A DNA stretch of 64,000 bases from Gammaproteobacteria bacterium (GTDB lineage: Bacteria; Pseudomonadota; Gammaproteobacteria; Pseudomonadales; Halieaceae), in contig JANSYN010000003.1 of NCBI GenBank assembly GCA_024742415.1, positions 124,001 through 188,000 of the forward strand. Direction: 5' to 3'. Of the stretch, positions 10,831-19,698 are shown one piece after another (position 1 is the first letter of the stretch; each line of letters begins with the position of its first letter). Position numbers and translations under genes: made by a program. The notes beneath the pieces were generated by a model, which worked only from the letters and a program-made list of their open reading frames with translations, was not told the origin of the DNA and ran no database searches.

Positions 10831-10953
10831 CTAGGAAGGCATACCAGAGAGCCACAAGTACAAACCGTAAATGATAATGCTGATGACCAATGTGGCGGCA
10901 ATAGCGTCAGCACGCCCGTCGTCATCCTTGTTAGTATTTGACTCATCTGACAT
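10831..10953 (-). CDS. Small single-span membrane protein, 40 residues, unrecognised
   Basis: ATG at 10953, TAG at 10831. GGAG lies 9 bases before the start, a good ribosome-binding site. The product begins with a polar, Asp-rich stretch (MSDESNTNKDDDGRADA) and has one hydrophobic helix (about residues 18-36) ending WLSGMPS. The clean ribosome-binding site, charge asymmetry and helix favour a real gene. The function is unknown; small proteins of this shape often attach to membrane complexes. It lies between metH-DUF2970 and the sulfite reductase gene. Confidence 0.55.
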   Translation of the reverse strand: MSDESNTNKDDDGRADAIAATLVISIIIYGLYLWLSGMPS

Positions 10954-11029
10954 CAGGTAAAACTCCGAGTTGGCGGTGATGTCATAAGTATAACAGCACC
11001 AGCGGTGATACCTGCAACACTGTTGACGC

Positions 11030-11065
11030 CATAATCATATAGAGCATAACTATATGAATATTATG
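11030..11065. promoter_or_regulatory. Imperfect AT-rich palindrome upstream of cysI
   Basis: CATAATCATATAG and CTATATGAATATTATG form an interrupted inverted repeat about 90 bases before the sulfite reductase start, in an AT-rich patch of an otherwise GC-rich region. The dyad with ATA/TAT arms is what a LysR-type operator can look like, and CysB-like control of sulfite reductase would fit. This is inference, as no regulator is encoded nearby. Confidence 0.35.
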
Positions 11066-11153
11066 ACTATTTAAAGGCGGGACTTTTCTGGTAATGTAGC
11101 GCCTCGTCGCCGGGGACAAACCCGGAACCAGGCTCTACTTGAGACATCACTCT

Positions 11154-12818
11154 ATGTACGTTTACGACCAATACGACCAACAAATCGTCGATGAGCGCGT
11201 TGCACAGTATCGCGACCAGACACAGCGCTACCTGCAGGGTTCGCTCAGTGATGCTGAGTTCCTGCCCCTGCGCCTGCAAAATGGCCTTTATGTCCAGCGG
11301 CTTGCCCCCATGCTGCGCATTGCGGTGCCCTACGGCCTGCTCAATACCGGCCAGGTACGCAAGCTGGCAAGCATCTCACGCGATTATGACAAGGGCTATG
11401 TGCATGTGAGCACACGCCAGAACATCCAGTTAAACTGGCCGGAGCTGGCCGAGGTGCCAGATATTCTTGCCGAACTGGCCAGCGTCCAAATGCATGCGAT
11501 CCAGACCAGCGGCAACTGCATACGAAACACCACGACGGACCAGTTCGCCGGCGTGGCGCCCGATGAACTGGCGGACCCGCGACCTTACTGCGAAATTATC
11601 CGCCAATGGTCCACCCTCCACCCGGAGTTCGCTTTCCTGCCGCGCAAGTTCAAGATTGCCGTGTGTGGATCGGCCGAAGACAGGGCCGCAATTCACAACC
11701 ATGATATTGGCATAGAACTGGTTGCCAACGAACACGGGGAGATCGGTCTGAAGGTGCTGGCCGGTGGTGGACTGGGCAGGACGCCTGTTATTGGTGCGGT
11801 AGTATGCGACTGGCTGGACAAGAAACACATGCTCAGTTACCTCGAGGCAATACTGCGCGTTTACAACCAACATGGTCGTCGTGACAACAAGTATAAGGCG
11901 CGCATCAAAATACTCGTCAAGGCAATGGGCGTCGATGCGTTTCGTGCGGCAGTGGAGCGCGAGTGGCAGGCTCTCAAGGATGGTCCAACGACCCTGACCG
12001 ATGAGGAATTTGATCGCGCTTCAAGCTATTTTACAGAACCGCAATACGAATCCTTCGAGCCAGCGGCAGCGAGCGCCGCGCTGGAGGCGGCCTGCGTAGC
12101 CAACCCGATTTTTGGCAACTGGGTGACCCGGAATACGCGAGCGCACCGCAAAGACGGGTATCGCAGCGTGACGATCTCGCTGAAGGCAACCGGTTTTGCG
12201 CCCGGCGACGTCACTGCCGAACAGCTTGAACTGATCGCCGGCATGGCAGATGCCTACTCGTTTGGTGAACTGCGCACGACTCACCAGCAAAACATTGTGC
12301 TGGCGGATGTTCCTGCCAACAGGCTCGAGCAACTGTGGCAAGAGCTGCAGGCTGCGGGGCTGGCAACACCGAATATTGGCTATCTTACCGATATGATCTG
12401 CTGCCCTGGCGGTGATTATTGCTCGCTGGCCAACGCCAAATCGATACCGGTAGCCGAGGCTATCCAGGCGCGCTTTGAGGATCTTGACTACCTGTACGAC
12501 CTCGGTCCCATAGAGCTCAACATCAGTGGTTGCATGAACGCGTGTGGGCATCATCACATTGGCCATATCGGCATTTTGGGTGTCGATAAGAAAGGCCAGG
12601 AGTTCTACCAAATCTGCCTCGGCGGCAGTCAGTCGAAACAAGCGTCCATCGGCAAGATACTCGGCCCTTCTTTCAAACAAGAAGACGTGCCTGATGTTAT
12701 CGAGAACATCCTGCAAACCTATGTCAGCCTGCGTACCGAGGAAGAGAGCTTCCTTGAAACTTATCGTCGAGTGGGTATCGATCCCTTCAAGGAAAAAGTC
12801 TATGCCGAATCTCATTAA
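11154..12818 (+). CDS. cysI: Sulfite reductase hemoprotein (Pseudomonas CysI type)
   Basis: 554 residues from MYVYDQYDQ. It closely resembles the single-subunit assimilatory sulfite reductase of Pseudomonas, including STRQN near 87, TSGNC near 120 and RRDNKYKARIK near 247. The siroheme/4Fe-4S cysteines are in CCPGGDYC (about 415) and GCMNACGHHH (about 458). It reduces sulfite to sulfide with six electrons. No NADPH flavoprotein subunit (CysJ) is nearby, so the electron donor may be ferredoxin or an unlinked reductase. The stop overlaps the next gene by 17 bases. Confidence 0.95.
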   Translation: MYVYDQYDQQIVDERVAQYRDQTQRYLQGSLSDAEFLPLRLQNGLYVQRLAPMLRIAVPYGLLNTGQVRKLASISRDYDKGYVHVSTRQNIQLNWPELAEVPDILAELASVQMHAIQTSGNCIRNTTTDQFAGVAPDELADPRPYCEIIRQWSTLHPEFAFLPRKFKIAVCGSAEDRAAIHNHDIGIELVANEHGEIGLKVLAGGGLGRTPVIGAVVCDWLDKKHMLSYLEAILRVYNQHGRRDNKYKARIKILVKAMGVDAFRAAVEREWQALKDGPTTLTDEEFDRASSYFTEPQYESFEPAAASAALEAACVANPIFGNWVTRNTRAHRKDGYRSVTISLKATGFAPGDVTAEQLELIAGMADAYSFGELRTTHQQNIVLADVPANRLEQLWQELQAAGLATPNIGYLTDMICCPGGDYCSLANAKSIPVAEAIQARFEDLDYLYDLGPIELNISGCMNACGHHHIGHIGILGVDKKGQEFYQICLGGSQSKQASIGKILGPSFKQEDVPDVIENILQTYVSLRTEEESFLETYRRVGIDPFKEKVYAESH

Positions 12819-13269
12819 GAATGGCGCTTTACAGGAAGACGCCTGGCAGCGCGTCGAACCTGATTCCACCCGTGTGATACCGAACGGCATTTATGCGCTG
12901 GCAGCCTGGCAACAGCTGGCCGACAAACAGCAGTCCGGCGTGCAACTGGAGCCGGGTGACGGTATTGAAAGCCTGGTAGACCACCTCGACAGCATCGCTG
13001 TCGTCGCGATCAACTTTCCTGTATTCACTGATGGACGCGGATTTTCTTACGCGCGGGAGCTCAGGGAAAAAGGCTATCAGGGTGAATTGCGCGCCGTTGG
13101 GCATTTTATACGCGATCAACTGACCTACTTGAGCCGCGTTGGTTTTGACGCTTTCCAACTCGAAGATGAAACGCAGCTGGAAATGGCTCTGCATAGCCTG
13201 CACGATTTCAGCGAAAGCTACCAGGCTTGCATCGACCAACCGCTACCTTTATTCCGCCGCAGGCAGTAA
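12802..13269 (+). CDS. DUF934 protein, sulfite-reduction associated
   Basis: 155 residues from the ATG at 12802, inside the end of cysI. The segment INFPVFTDGRGFSYARELRE and then GYQGELRAVGHFIRDQLTYLSRVGFDAF is the DUF934 signature. This family is almost always encoded directly after sulfite reductase in pseudomonads and relatives and is often called a sulfite-reduction oxidoreductase, though no cofactor motif is visible. It is tightly coupled to cysI, so a helper role in sulfite reduction is likely but not proven. Confidence 0.88.
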   Translation: MPNLIKNGALQEDAWQRVEPDSTRVIPNGIYALAAWQQLADKQQSGVQLEPGDGIESLVDHLDSIAVVAINFPVFTDGRGFSYARELREKGYQGELRAVGHFIRDQLTYLSRVGFDAFQLEDETQLEMALHSLHDFSESYQACIDQPLPLFRRRQ

Positions 13270-13333
13270 TTCAGTTCCTGTTCTGCGCGCACTGCATTAA
13301 CATCGAGGTTTACCGCAGGTAACCGAGGCCATC

Positions 13334-14509
13334 ATGGAAGCCGGTTCCATCATCTTCCAGTTTTTTCTTATCTTCAGTGGCGCAGCAGTATTTGCTTCGA
13401 TAGCGCTCTACACGCGGCAACCGCTGATCATAGCTTACGTAGGCATTGGCGCGGTGCTTGGGCCGTATGGCTTGAGCATGGTAAAAGATCTGGGTTTGCT
13501 CTCCCAGATAGGCCAGATTGGCATAATCTTCCTGTTGTTCCTGCTGGGCCTGGACATGCAGCCGCGAGCGCTCTGGTCGACACTACGCAAGTCGACGATC
13601 GTAGCAATATTCAGTTCGCTCATTTTCCTGCTTATCGGTTTTCTGGTGCCTTACCTGTTCGGTTTTAACGCGATGGACAGCCTCGTTGTTGGCGCGGCGA
13701 TGATGTTTTCGTCCACCATAATTGGCATCAAGCTCCTGCCTACGACCGTGTTGCATCATCGCCATATTGGCGAGCTTATGATTGGCATGCTGCTGTTGCA
13801 GGATTTGTTAGCCATTCTGGTACTCATGGTGCTGTATAGCGCGCCGGGTTCAGGCTCGGAGGGTATCGGCACTCATCTGGGGCTTTCGCTGCTCAGTCTG
13901 CCTTTGCTGGTGGGCGCGGCGCTGCTCATGGTTCGTTTCGTATTGCTGCCGCTAATCACACGCTTCGACCGTTTCCATGAATACATTTTTCTGCTGGCGA
14001 TTGGATGGTGCCTCGGTCTTGCAGAAACCGCCAGCGCGTTGGGTCTGTCAGAAGAAATTGGTGCCTTTATTGCGGGCATCACCATCGCTACCAGTCCGAT
14101 TTCGCAGTATATCGCAGTGAACCTGAAGCCACTGCGCGATTTCTTTTTGATCCTGTTCTTTTTTGCGGTAGGCGCTCAGTTCAATACTGGCGCACTGGGC
14201 AGTGTCATCATCCCTTCAATCGTATTGGCAGCGCTGGTACTCGTCATGAAACCTGTCGTATATCGCTATTTGCTCAAAGGCGTCAGCGAAAAACGCAGCC
14301 TCGCCTGGGATCTGGGATTCCGGCTTGGTCAAGCCAGTGAGTTTTCATTATTGATTGCCTATGTTGCAGCCGGCAGTGCTCTTATTACGGAAGAGGCTTC
14401 GCTGTTGATCCAGGCCACCACGATTATCACGCTACTTGTGTCCTCTTACATCGTGGTAATGAAGTACCCCAATCCCATTGCAATCTCAGACAAACTGCGC
14501 CGGGACTAG
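13334..14509 (+). CDS. CPA2-family cation:proton antiporter, membrane domain only
   Basis: 391 residues, mostly hydrophobic, with about 11-12 membrane segments. YVGIGAVLGPYGL near residue 36, FLLFLLGLDM near 64 and the repeated charged/polar turns are typical of the KefB/KefC/NapA-like CPA2 antiporter core. Unlike KefB/KefC (about 600 residues) it has no C-terminal RCK/TrkA-N nucleotide-binding domain. The start is well placed, with GAGG 5 bases before the ATG. Likely function is K+ or Na+ exchange for protons in the inner membrane; the ion cannot be assigned. Confidence 0.88.
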   Translation: MEAGSIIFQFFLIFSGAAVFASIALYTRQPLIIAYVGIGAVLGPYGLSMVKDLGLLSQIGQIGIIFLLFLLGLDMQPRALWSTLRKSTIVAIFSSLIFLLIGFLVPYLFGFNAMDSLVVGAAMMFSSTIIGIKLLPTTVLHHRHIGELMIGMLLLQDLLAILVLMVLYSAPGSGSEGIGTHLGLSLLSLPLLVGAALLMVRFVLLPLITRFDRFHEYIFLLAIGWCLGLAETASALGLSEEIGAFIAGITIATSPISQYIAVNLKPLRDFFLILFFFAVGAQFNTGALGSVIIPSIVLAALVLVMKPVVYRYLLKGVSEKRSLAWDLGFRLGQASEFSLLIAYVAAGSALITEEASLLIQATTIITLLVSSYIVVMKYPNPIAISDKLRRD

Positions 14510-14542
14510 CCGCCCCACAGAGTAATGAGCAAAATCACGGCC

Positions 14543-14570
14543 AAAAAAAAACCGGCCATAAGGCCGGTTT
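14543..14570. terminator. Intrinsic terminator between the antiporter and etfA
   Basis: AACCGGCC, loop ATAA, GGCCGGTT, with a run of eight A on the left side. Read on the minus strand this is a GC-rich hairpin followed by eight T, a classical terminator for the etfBA operon. It may also stop the convergent antiporter transcript. Confidence 0.88.
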
Positions 14571-14589
14571 GTGTGTGCAGGCGTCGCAA

Positions 14590-15519
14590 CTATAGTTTCG
14601 CTTCCAGCTCGGGCAACGCATCGAACAAGTCCGCTACCAAACCGTAATCTGCCACCTGGAAAATGGGGGCGTCTTCATCCTTGTTGATGGCAACAATGAC
14701 TTTGGAGTCTTTCATGCCCGCCAGGTGTTGAATCGCTCCCGAAATACCGACGGCAATGTACAGGTCCGGCGCAACAATTTTACCCGTTTGCCCAACCTGC
14801 ATGTCATTGGGCACAAAACCCGCATCAACGGCTGCACGTGAAGCGCCGATAGCGGCGCCCAGCTTGTCGGCAATGCCATCGAGTAGTTTGAAGTTCTCGC
14901 CGTTCTGCATACCGCGACCGCCTGAAACAACCACTGACGCAGAGGTCAGCTCTGGACGATCGGAAACGGCGACCTCTTCACCGACAAATGCAGAGATACC
15001 AGCATCGTGGACGGCGCCTATTGCTTCGACTGACGCACTGCCGCCTTCGGCGGGCACTGCATCGTAGGCGGTTGTGCGAACGGTGATGACTTTCTTCGCA
15101 TCGGCGCTTTGCACAGTTGCAATCACATTGCCGGCATAGATAGGCCGCTGAAAGGTATCTGCAGATTCTACTGACGTAATCTCGGAAATCTGCGCAACGT
15201 CCAACAGAGCAGCGACGCGTGGCATAAAGTTTTTGCAGTTTGCGGTGGCAGGCGCAATGATGTTGTCGTAATGTGCCCCCACTTCAGCGATCAGCAGGCT
15301 GACGTTTTCCGCCAACTGGTGCTCGTAGGCGGCGTTATCGGCGACCAGCACTTTGCCGATGCCGGGAATGGCGGCGGCGGCATCACCCACGGCCGCGCAA
15401 TCGGCGCCGGCGACAAGAATGTCCACGTCGGCACCCATGGCCTGTGCCGCTGCCACGGTGTTCAGCGTGGCGCCCTTGAGAGCGCTGTTGTCGTGTTCTG
15501 CGATTACCAAAGTACTCAT
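14590..15519 (-). CDS. etfA: Electron transfer flavoprotein alpha subunit
   Basis: 309 residues. The C-terminal FAD-binding domain contains VVSGGRGM near 200, [21 protein letters not shown] near 250 and [22 protein letters not shown] at the end, all diagnostic. Together with EtfB it accepts electrons from acyl-CoA and other flavin dehydrogenases. Its ATG overlaps the etfB stop by 4 bases, and ETF-quinone oxidoreductase is encoded divergently just beyond etfB, so the whole electron path to quinone is local. Confidence 0.97.
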   Translation of the reverse strand: MSTLVIAEHDNSALKGATLNTVAAAQAMGADVDILVAGADCAAVGDAAAAIPGIGKVLVADNAAYEHQLAENVSLLIAEVGAHYDNIIAPATANCKNFMPRVAALLDVAQISEITSVESADTFQRPIYAGNVIATVQSADAKKVITVRTTAYDAVPAEGGSASVEAIGAVHDAGISAFVGEEVAVSDRPELTSASVVVSGGRGMQNGENFKLLDGIADKLGAAIGASRAAVDAGFVPNDMQVGQTGKIVAPDLYIAVGISGAIQHLAGMKDSKVIVAINKDEDAPIFQVADYGLVADLFDALPELEAKL

Positions 15520-16268
15520 GATATCACCTTCGCCTCGTTCTTCAGTTGATCAACTAGTAGATCAACATCCTCAACCTTGATGCCTGCCTGGCGTTCGGCA
15601 GGCGGCTCGACTTTGACTTGCGAAATGTGGGATGTCACGGTAACGCCCAGGTCTTCTGGCGAGTAAACGTCCAGCGGCTTCTTTTTGGCTTTCATGATGT
15701 TGGGAAGTGACGCGTAGCGAGGCTCATTCAGGCGCAGGTCTGTTGTCACCACGGCTGGCAGATTGAGACGCACGGTCTGCAAACCGCCGTCGATCTCGCG
15801 GGTTACGTTGACTTTGTCGCCATCAATTACGACCTCGGAGGCAAAGGTGCCCTGCCCCATGTTGGCTAGCGCGCCCAGCATTTGACCGGTCTGATTGTTA
15901 TCGCCGTCTATCGACTGCTTACCCAGGATAACGAGCTGCGGCTGTTCCTTGTCACACACGCCCTTGAGCAGCTTGGCAACCACCAGGGGCTCCACGTTGC
16001 CATCCGTTTCGACCTGAATGCCACGATCTGCACCCAGGGCCAGTGCTGTCCTGATCTGCTCCTGGCAGCTCTTGTCGCCAACAGACACGGCAATCACTTC
16101 GGTGGCCGTGCCGGCCTCCTTAAGGCGCACCGCTTCTTCTACTGCGATCTCACAAAATGGGTTTATCGACATTTTGACGTTGTTTAAATCAACATCGCTG
16201 CCATCGGCTTTGGCCCGCACCTTGACGTTGTAGTCAACCACGCGCTTAACGGCTACAAGCACCTTCAT
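15516..16268 (-). CDS. etfB: Electron transfer flavoprotein beta subunit
   Basis: 250 residues from [22 protein letters not shown] sits 5 bases before this ATG, so a start five codons further upstream is less likely. The N-terminal motif and [13 protein letters not shown] near 40 are characteristic; EtfB binds AMP and contains the recognition loop for partner dehydrogenases. It is the first gene of etfBA and is divergent from the ETF-QO gene. Confidence 0.97.
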   Translation of the reverse strand: MKVLVAVKRVVDYNVKVRAKADGSDVDLNNVKMSINPFCEIAVEEAVRLKEAGTATEVIAVSVGDKSCQEQIRTALALGADRGIQVETDGNVEPLVVAKLLKGVCDKEQPQLVILGKQSIDGDNNQTGQMLGALANMGQGTFASEVVIDGDKVNVTREIDGGLQTVRLNLPAVVTTDLRLNEPRYASLPNIMKAKKKPLDVYSPEDLGVTVTSHISQVKVEPPAERQAGIKVEDVDLLVDQLKNEAKVIS

Positions 16269-16431
16269 GGATTCTCCATACATTTCATTGATTAGACGAG
16301 TTTAGACGGTTGCAGCGATGCAATAACTGCCGCACCCTGTTCAATCTGGCGCGCTATGTTGCCCACTAATGGAGTTGGGGTCAATAGCTGCCCCCTCGCC
16401 GCGCACACCGGGAATCACTGCCCGCAGATTT

Positions 16432-16460
16432 TTGTTATTCACCAGACTTATAGTTTTTAT
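16432..16460 (+). promoter_or_regulatory. Weak promoter candidate for ETF-QO
   Basis: TTGTTA (16432-16437) and TTTTAT (16455-16460) are separated by 17 bases in an AT-rich stretch about 85 bases before the ETF-QO start. Each box matches consensus at four positions. The 275-bp spacer between etfB and ETF-QO must contain promoters for both directions; I see no other clear element in it. Confidence 0.3.
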
Positions 16461-16543
16461 TCCATAGAAATTATATACTTATGCGCCGCTTTAACGAAGA
16501 ACCTACCCTTTGATCACGCAACCAGACTCGAGAGGATATCGCA

Positions 16544-18190
16544 GTGGAACGTGAAGCTATGGAATACGATGTAGTCGTTGTCGGCGCAGGGCCTGCCGGC
16601 CTGGCCACTGCCTGCCAGCTCATGCAACTGGCGCAAAAGAACGAGAAAGAAATCGCCGTTTGCGTTGTCGAAAAGGGCTCCGAGGTTGGTGCCCACATCC
16701 TGTCGGGCGCAGTCATGGATCCGCGCGCGTTGTTCGAGTTGTTTCCAAACTGCAAGGAAGACGGCGCGCCATTGAATGTACCCGTCAGCGAAGACCAGGT
16801 CATGTTTATGACCAGCGAATCCAAGGCAGTTAACATTCCCCTGATGCTGGCACCGGGCTTCCACAACGACGGCAATTATGTGATCAGCCTGGCCAATGTG
16901 TGCCGCTGGATGGCTGAGCAGGCAGAAGGTATGGGCGTTGAGATATACCCCGGGTTTGCCGCCGCCGAGGTGCTCTACCACGACGATGGCAGCGTCAAGG
17001 GCATTGCAACGGGTGACATGGGGATTGGCGCAGATGGAAGCCACAAAGACTCCTACATGCCAGGCATGGAACTGCATGCGAAGTACACAGTGTTCGCTGA
17101 AGGCTGTCGTGGCCATCTTGGCAAACAGCTGATCAGGAAATTCAATCTGGACGCCGGTTGTGACCCTCAACATTACGGTATCGGCTTCAAGGAAATCTGG
17201 GATATCGACCCGGCCAAGCACAAGCCCGGGCTGGTGATTCACACAACGGGCTGGCCGGCGGCCAGGAATACGGCCTCAGGCAGTTATCTCTACCATGCGA
17301 ATAACAACCAGATCGCTATTGGGTATGTCGTTCCACTGAGCTACGACAACCCGCACCTGTCACCCTTTGATGAGTTCCAGCAGTGGAAGCACCATGAGAA
17401 AATCAAGTATTACCTCGAGGGCGGCAGTCGGGTAGCGTATGGTGCGCGCGCACTTATCAAAGGTGGGCCAACGTCGCGGCCCAAAATGAGTTTTCCTGGT
17501 GGCCTGCTGGTTGGAGACGATGCCGGTACCCTGAACTTCGCGCGCATCAAGGGTAGCCATACGGCGCTCAAGTCAGGCACCCTGGCGGGAGAGACGCTCT
17601 TCGAGGCACTCGCAGGTGGCGCAGAGGGCAAAACCGACCTCACTGATTATGCCCAGCGTTTTAACCGATCCTGGCTGCATGAAGAATTGCACAAGTGGCG
17701 TAACTTTGGGGCCTATCTGCACAAATTCGGCACGTTTATCGGGCCCGCCCTTGCCTTCATCGACCAAGGTATTTTCAAGGGCAAACTACCGATTAACCTG
17801 CGTGACCCCAAACCCGATTACGCCTGCCTGAAACCCGCTGCCGAGATGCCGAAAATCGAGTATCCGAAGCCGGATGGCACGATCAGTTTTGATAAACTGT
17901 CGTCGGTATTCTTATCCAACACCAATCACGAGGAAGATCAACCTTGTCACCTGACATTGATCGATCCCGACATCCCGATGGCGGCCAACTATCCAAAGTA
18001 TGACGAGCCCGCGCAGCGCTACTGCCCCGCTGGGGTCTATGAAATTGTGGAAGACGATACCGGCAAGCACTTTCAGATCAACGCCCAGAACTGCGTGCAC
18101 TGCAAGACTTGCGACATCAAGGACCCTGCACAAAACATTGTGTGGGTAACGCCGGAGGGCTTTGGTGGCCCCAACTACCCCAACATGTAA
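16544..18190 (+). CDS. Electron transfer flavoprotein-ubiquinone oxidoreductase
   Basis: 548 residues from a GTG codon. The start MEREAMEYDVVVVGAGPAGL mirrors pseudomonad orthologues, and GAGAGG lies upstream. An FAD dinucleotide-binding motif is at the N-terminus and EKGSEVGAHILSGAV follows. The C-terminal ferredoxin-like part has YCPAGVYE and NCVHCKTCDIKDP, providing the 4Fe-4S ligands. The enzyme sits on the inner membrane and passes electrons from EtfAB to ubiquinone. It ends 18 bases from a convergent gene. Confidence 0.97.
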   Translation: MEREAMEYDVVVVGAGPAGLATACQLMQLAQKNEKEIAVCVVEKGSEVGAHILSGAVMDPRALFELFPNCKEDGAPLNVPVSEDQVMFMTSESKAVNIPLMLAPGFHNDGNYVISLANVCRWMAEQAEGMGVEIYPGFAAAEVLYHDDGSVKGIATGDMGIGADGSHKDSYMPGMELHAKYTVFAEGCRGHLGKQLIRKFNLDAGCDPQHYGIGFKEIWDIDPAKHKPGLVIHTTGWPAARNTASGSYLYHANNNQIAIGYVVPLSYDNPHLSPFDEFQQWKHHEKIKYYLEGGSRVAYGARALIKGGPTSRPKMSFPGGLLVGDDAGTLNFARIKGSHTALKSGTLAGETLFEALAGGAEGKTDLTDYAQRFNRSWLHEELHKWRNFGAYLHKFGTFIGPALAFIDQGIFKGKLPINLRDPKPDYACLKPAAEMPKIEYPKPDGTISFDKLSSVFLSNTNHEEDQPCHLTLIDPDIPMAANYPKYDEPAQRYCPAGVYEIVEDDTGKHFQINAQNCVHCKTCDIKDPAQNIVWVTPEGFGGPNYPNM

Positions 18191-18208
18191 GCGCTCAAGT
18201 CAGGCTCA

Positions 18209-18760
18209 CTAATGCGGGCCCGGTAGGTCCCCCAGGACGTATTCAGTACCTGCCGAGCGCACTACCAGGCGGTCTTCTAGCGTCGCGGCCATATCCACCA
18301 ACCGGTACCAGGCGGCTCGGGTGAACAACGCGGTCAAACCGTGGGGCAGTGCGACCGTAGCGATCATGTCGGCGCCAGGATCCAGTACCAGCGGATGCGC
18401 GTCGCCTACGTCGACAGTCTTACCCGTGTTGAGGGTCAAGCGCAGCACCGTCTCACCGTGGTAATCGATGGCGTCAACATCAACAACCATCAGGGGATGC
18501 AACGCTACCTCTATACGCCATTTTTCGACGGGGGTAACCAGATAGTATTCGCCGTCTTCTTCCCTGCGCAGTATGCTCGCAAAAAGATTAACCAGTGCGG
18601 GCCGCTTGATCTTGCCCCCGTCGTGGAACCATTCTCCACTGGCAGTGATACTGATCGGTATGTCGCCAGACAGTGCAGGCTGCCACAGGTGCAGCGGCGG
18701 TGTGTCAAAGTCACGTTTACCTGCTAATTGCTGTTCAATGCTGTGCAAGTCATCTTCCAC
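18209..18760 (-). CDS. DUF1285 family protein
   Basis: 183 residues. PPLHLWQPALSGDIPISI near residue 20, GEWFHDGGKIKRPALVNLFASIL near 45 and YYLVTPVEKWRIEV near 75 are the hallmarks of DUF1285, a soluble proteobacterial family with known structures but no agreed function. There is no signal peptide. It is divergent from the hydrolase gene at 18830 and convergent with ETF-QO. Confidence 0.85.
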   Translation of the reverse strand: MEDDLHSIEQQLAGKRDFDTPPLHLWQPALSGDIPISITASGEWFHDGGKIKRPALVNLFASILRREEDGEYYLVTPVEKWRIEVALHPLMVVDVDAIDYHGETVLRLTLNTGKTVDVGDAHPLVLDPGADMIATVALPHGLTALFTRAAWYRLVDMAATLEDRLVVRSAGTEYVLGDLPGPH

Positions 18761-18829
18761 AATGATACCTCTGGCGTATCCCGGTCTGCTGCGCTATAAA
18801 TCTAGGCTCACGGGGGCATGATCTAGCAT

Positions 18830-19681
18830 ATGATTAAGTGGATACGCAACGCAGTTGTCAATGGACTTACCAGAAAACGTCCACTGCCCAACACCCCCTT
18901 GAGTGATTTCCAGCGCATCCGGCATGAACTCAAGCCTTGCGACGTACTGCTCGTTGAGGGCAGGTCACGCGTTAGCGATGTAATCAAGATCATTACCCAG
19001 AGCAGTTGGTCCCACGCCGCCCTGTACATCGGCCGCCTGCATGATATTGAAGACCCTGCAATGCGCGAGTTGTTGGCACAACACTATCACGGCAGCCCGG
19101 AGCGCCAGCTCATCATCGAAAGCGAATTGGGCCTGGGGACTGTGGTACGCCCTATCACCGTCTATGAAGGTGAACACCTGCGAATATGTCGACCCAGGGG
19201 GCTGGGATACAAAGATGGGCAGCGTGCGATGGGCTATGCGATTGGTCGCATAGGTACCGCCTATGATGTGCGACAGATCTTTGACCTGGCGCGGTTTTTG
19301 TTCCCATGGTCTATCATGCCACGTCGCTGGCGCTCGTCACTGTTCAGCACCAGGCCGGGGAAAAGCACCCACACAGTTTGCAGCACGATGATCGCAGAAG
19401 CCTTCGGATATATACACTTTCCGATACTACCTCTGGTTAAACGTGGAGAAGGCGACCAGGTGCAGCTTTTTATGCGTAACCCCAAACTGTGCACGCCGAG
19501 CGATTTTGACTACTCGCCCTACTTCGACATCATTAAATACCCATTTTTGGACTTTCAGCACCATGTCGAGCCGCGACTGCTGCCATGGCGCGGTGCTGCC
19601 ACGCTCACTGAGGAAGAGCGGGGGCTCTACCTGACACAAGTCGACACCCAGGACGAGTCACTCTATGACGATACCCAATAA
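18830..19681 (+). CDS. YiiX/YebB-like permuted NlpC/P60 cysteine hydrolase
   Basis: 283 residues. The conserved His is in SSWSHAALYIG near residue 65 and the conserved Cys in THTVCSTMIAEAFGY near 188. This His-before-Cys order is that of the circularly permuted NlpC/P60 (YiiX/poxvirus G6-like) branch. There is no signal peptide; the N-terminus has several basic residues. Members are predicted amidases or acyltransferases acting on lipids or peptides, and the substrate here is unknown. It is convergent with serA, 17 bases apart. Confidence 0.8.
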   Translation: MIKWIRNAVVNGLTRKRPLPNTPLSDFQRIRHELKPCDVLLVEGRSRVSDVIKIITQSSWSHAALYIGRLHDIEDPAMRELLAQHYHGSPERQLIIESELGLGTVVRPITVYEGEHLRICRPRGLGYKDGQRAMGYAIGRIGTAYDVRQIFDLARFLFPWSIMPRRWRSSLFSTRPGKSTHTVCSTMIAEAFGYIHFPILPLVKRGEGDQVQLFMRNPKLCTPSDFDYSPYFDIIKYPFLDFQHHVEPRLLPWRGAATLTEEERGLYLTQVDTQDESLYDDTQ

Positions 19682-19698
19682 CTACGTGTAACGCCGTG

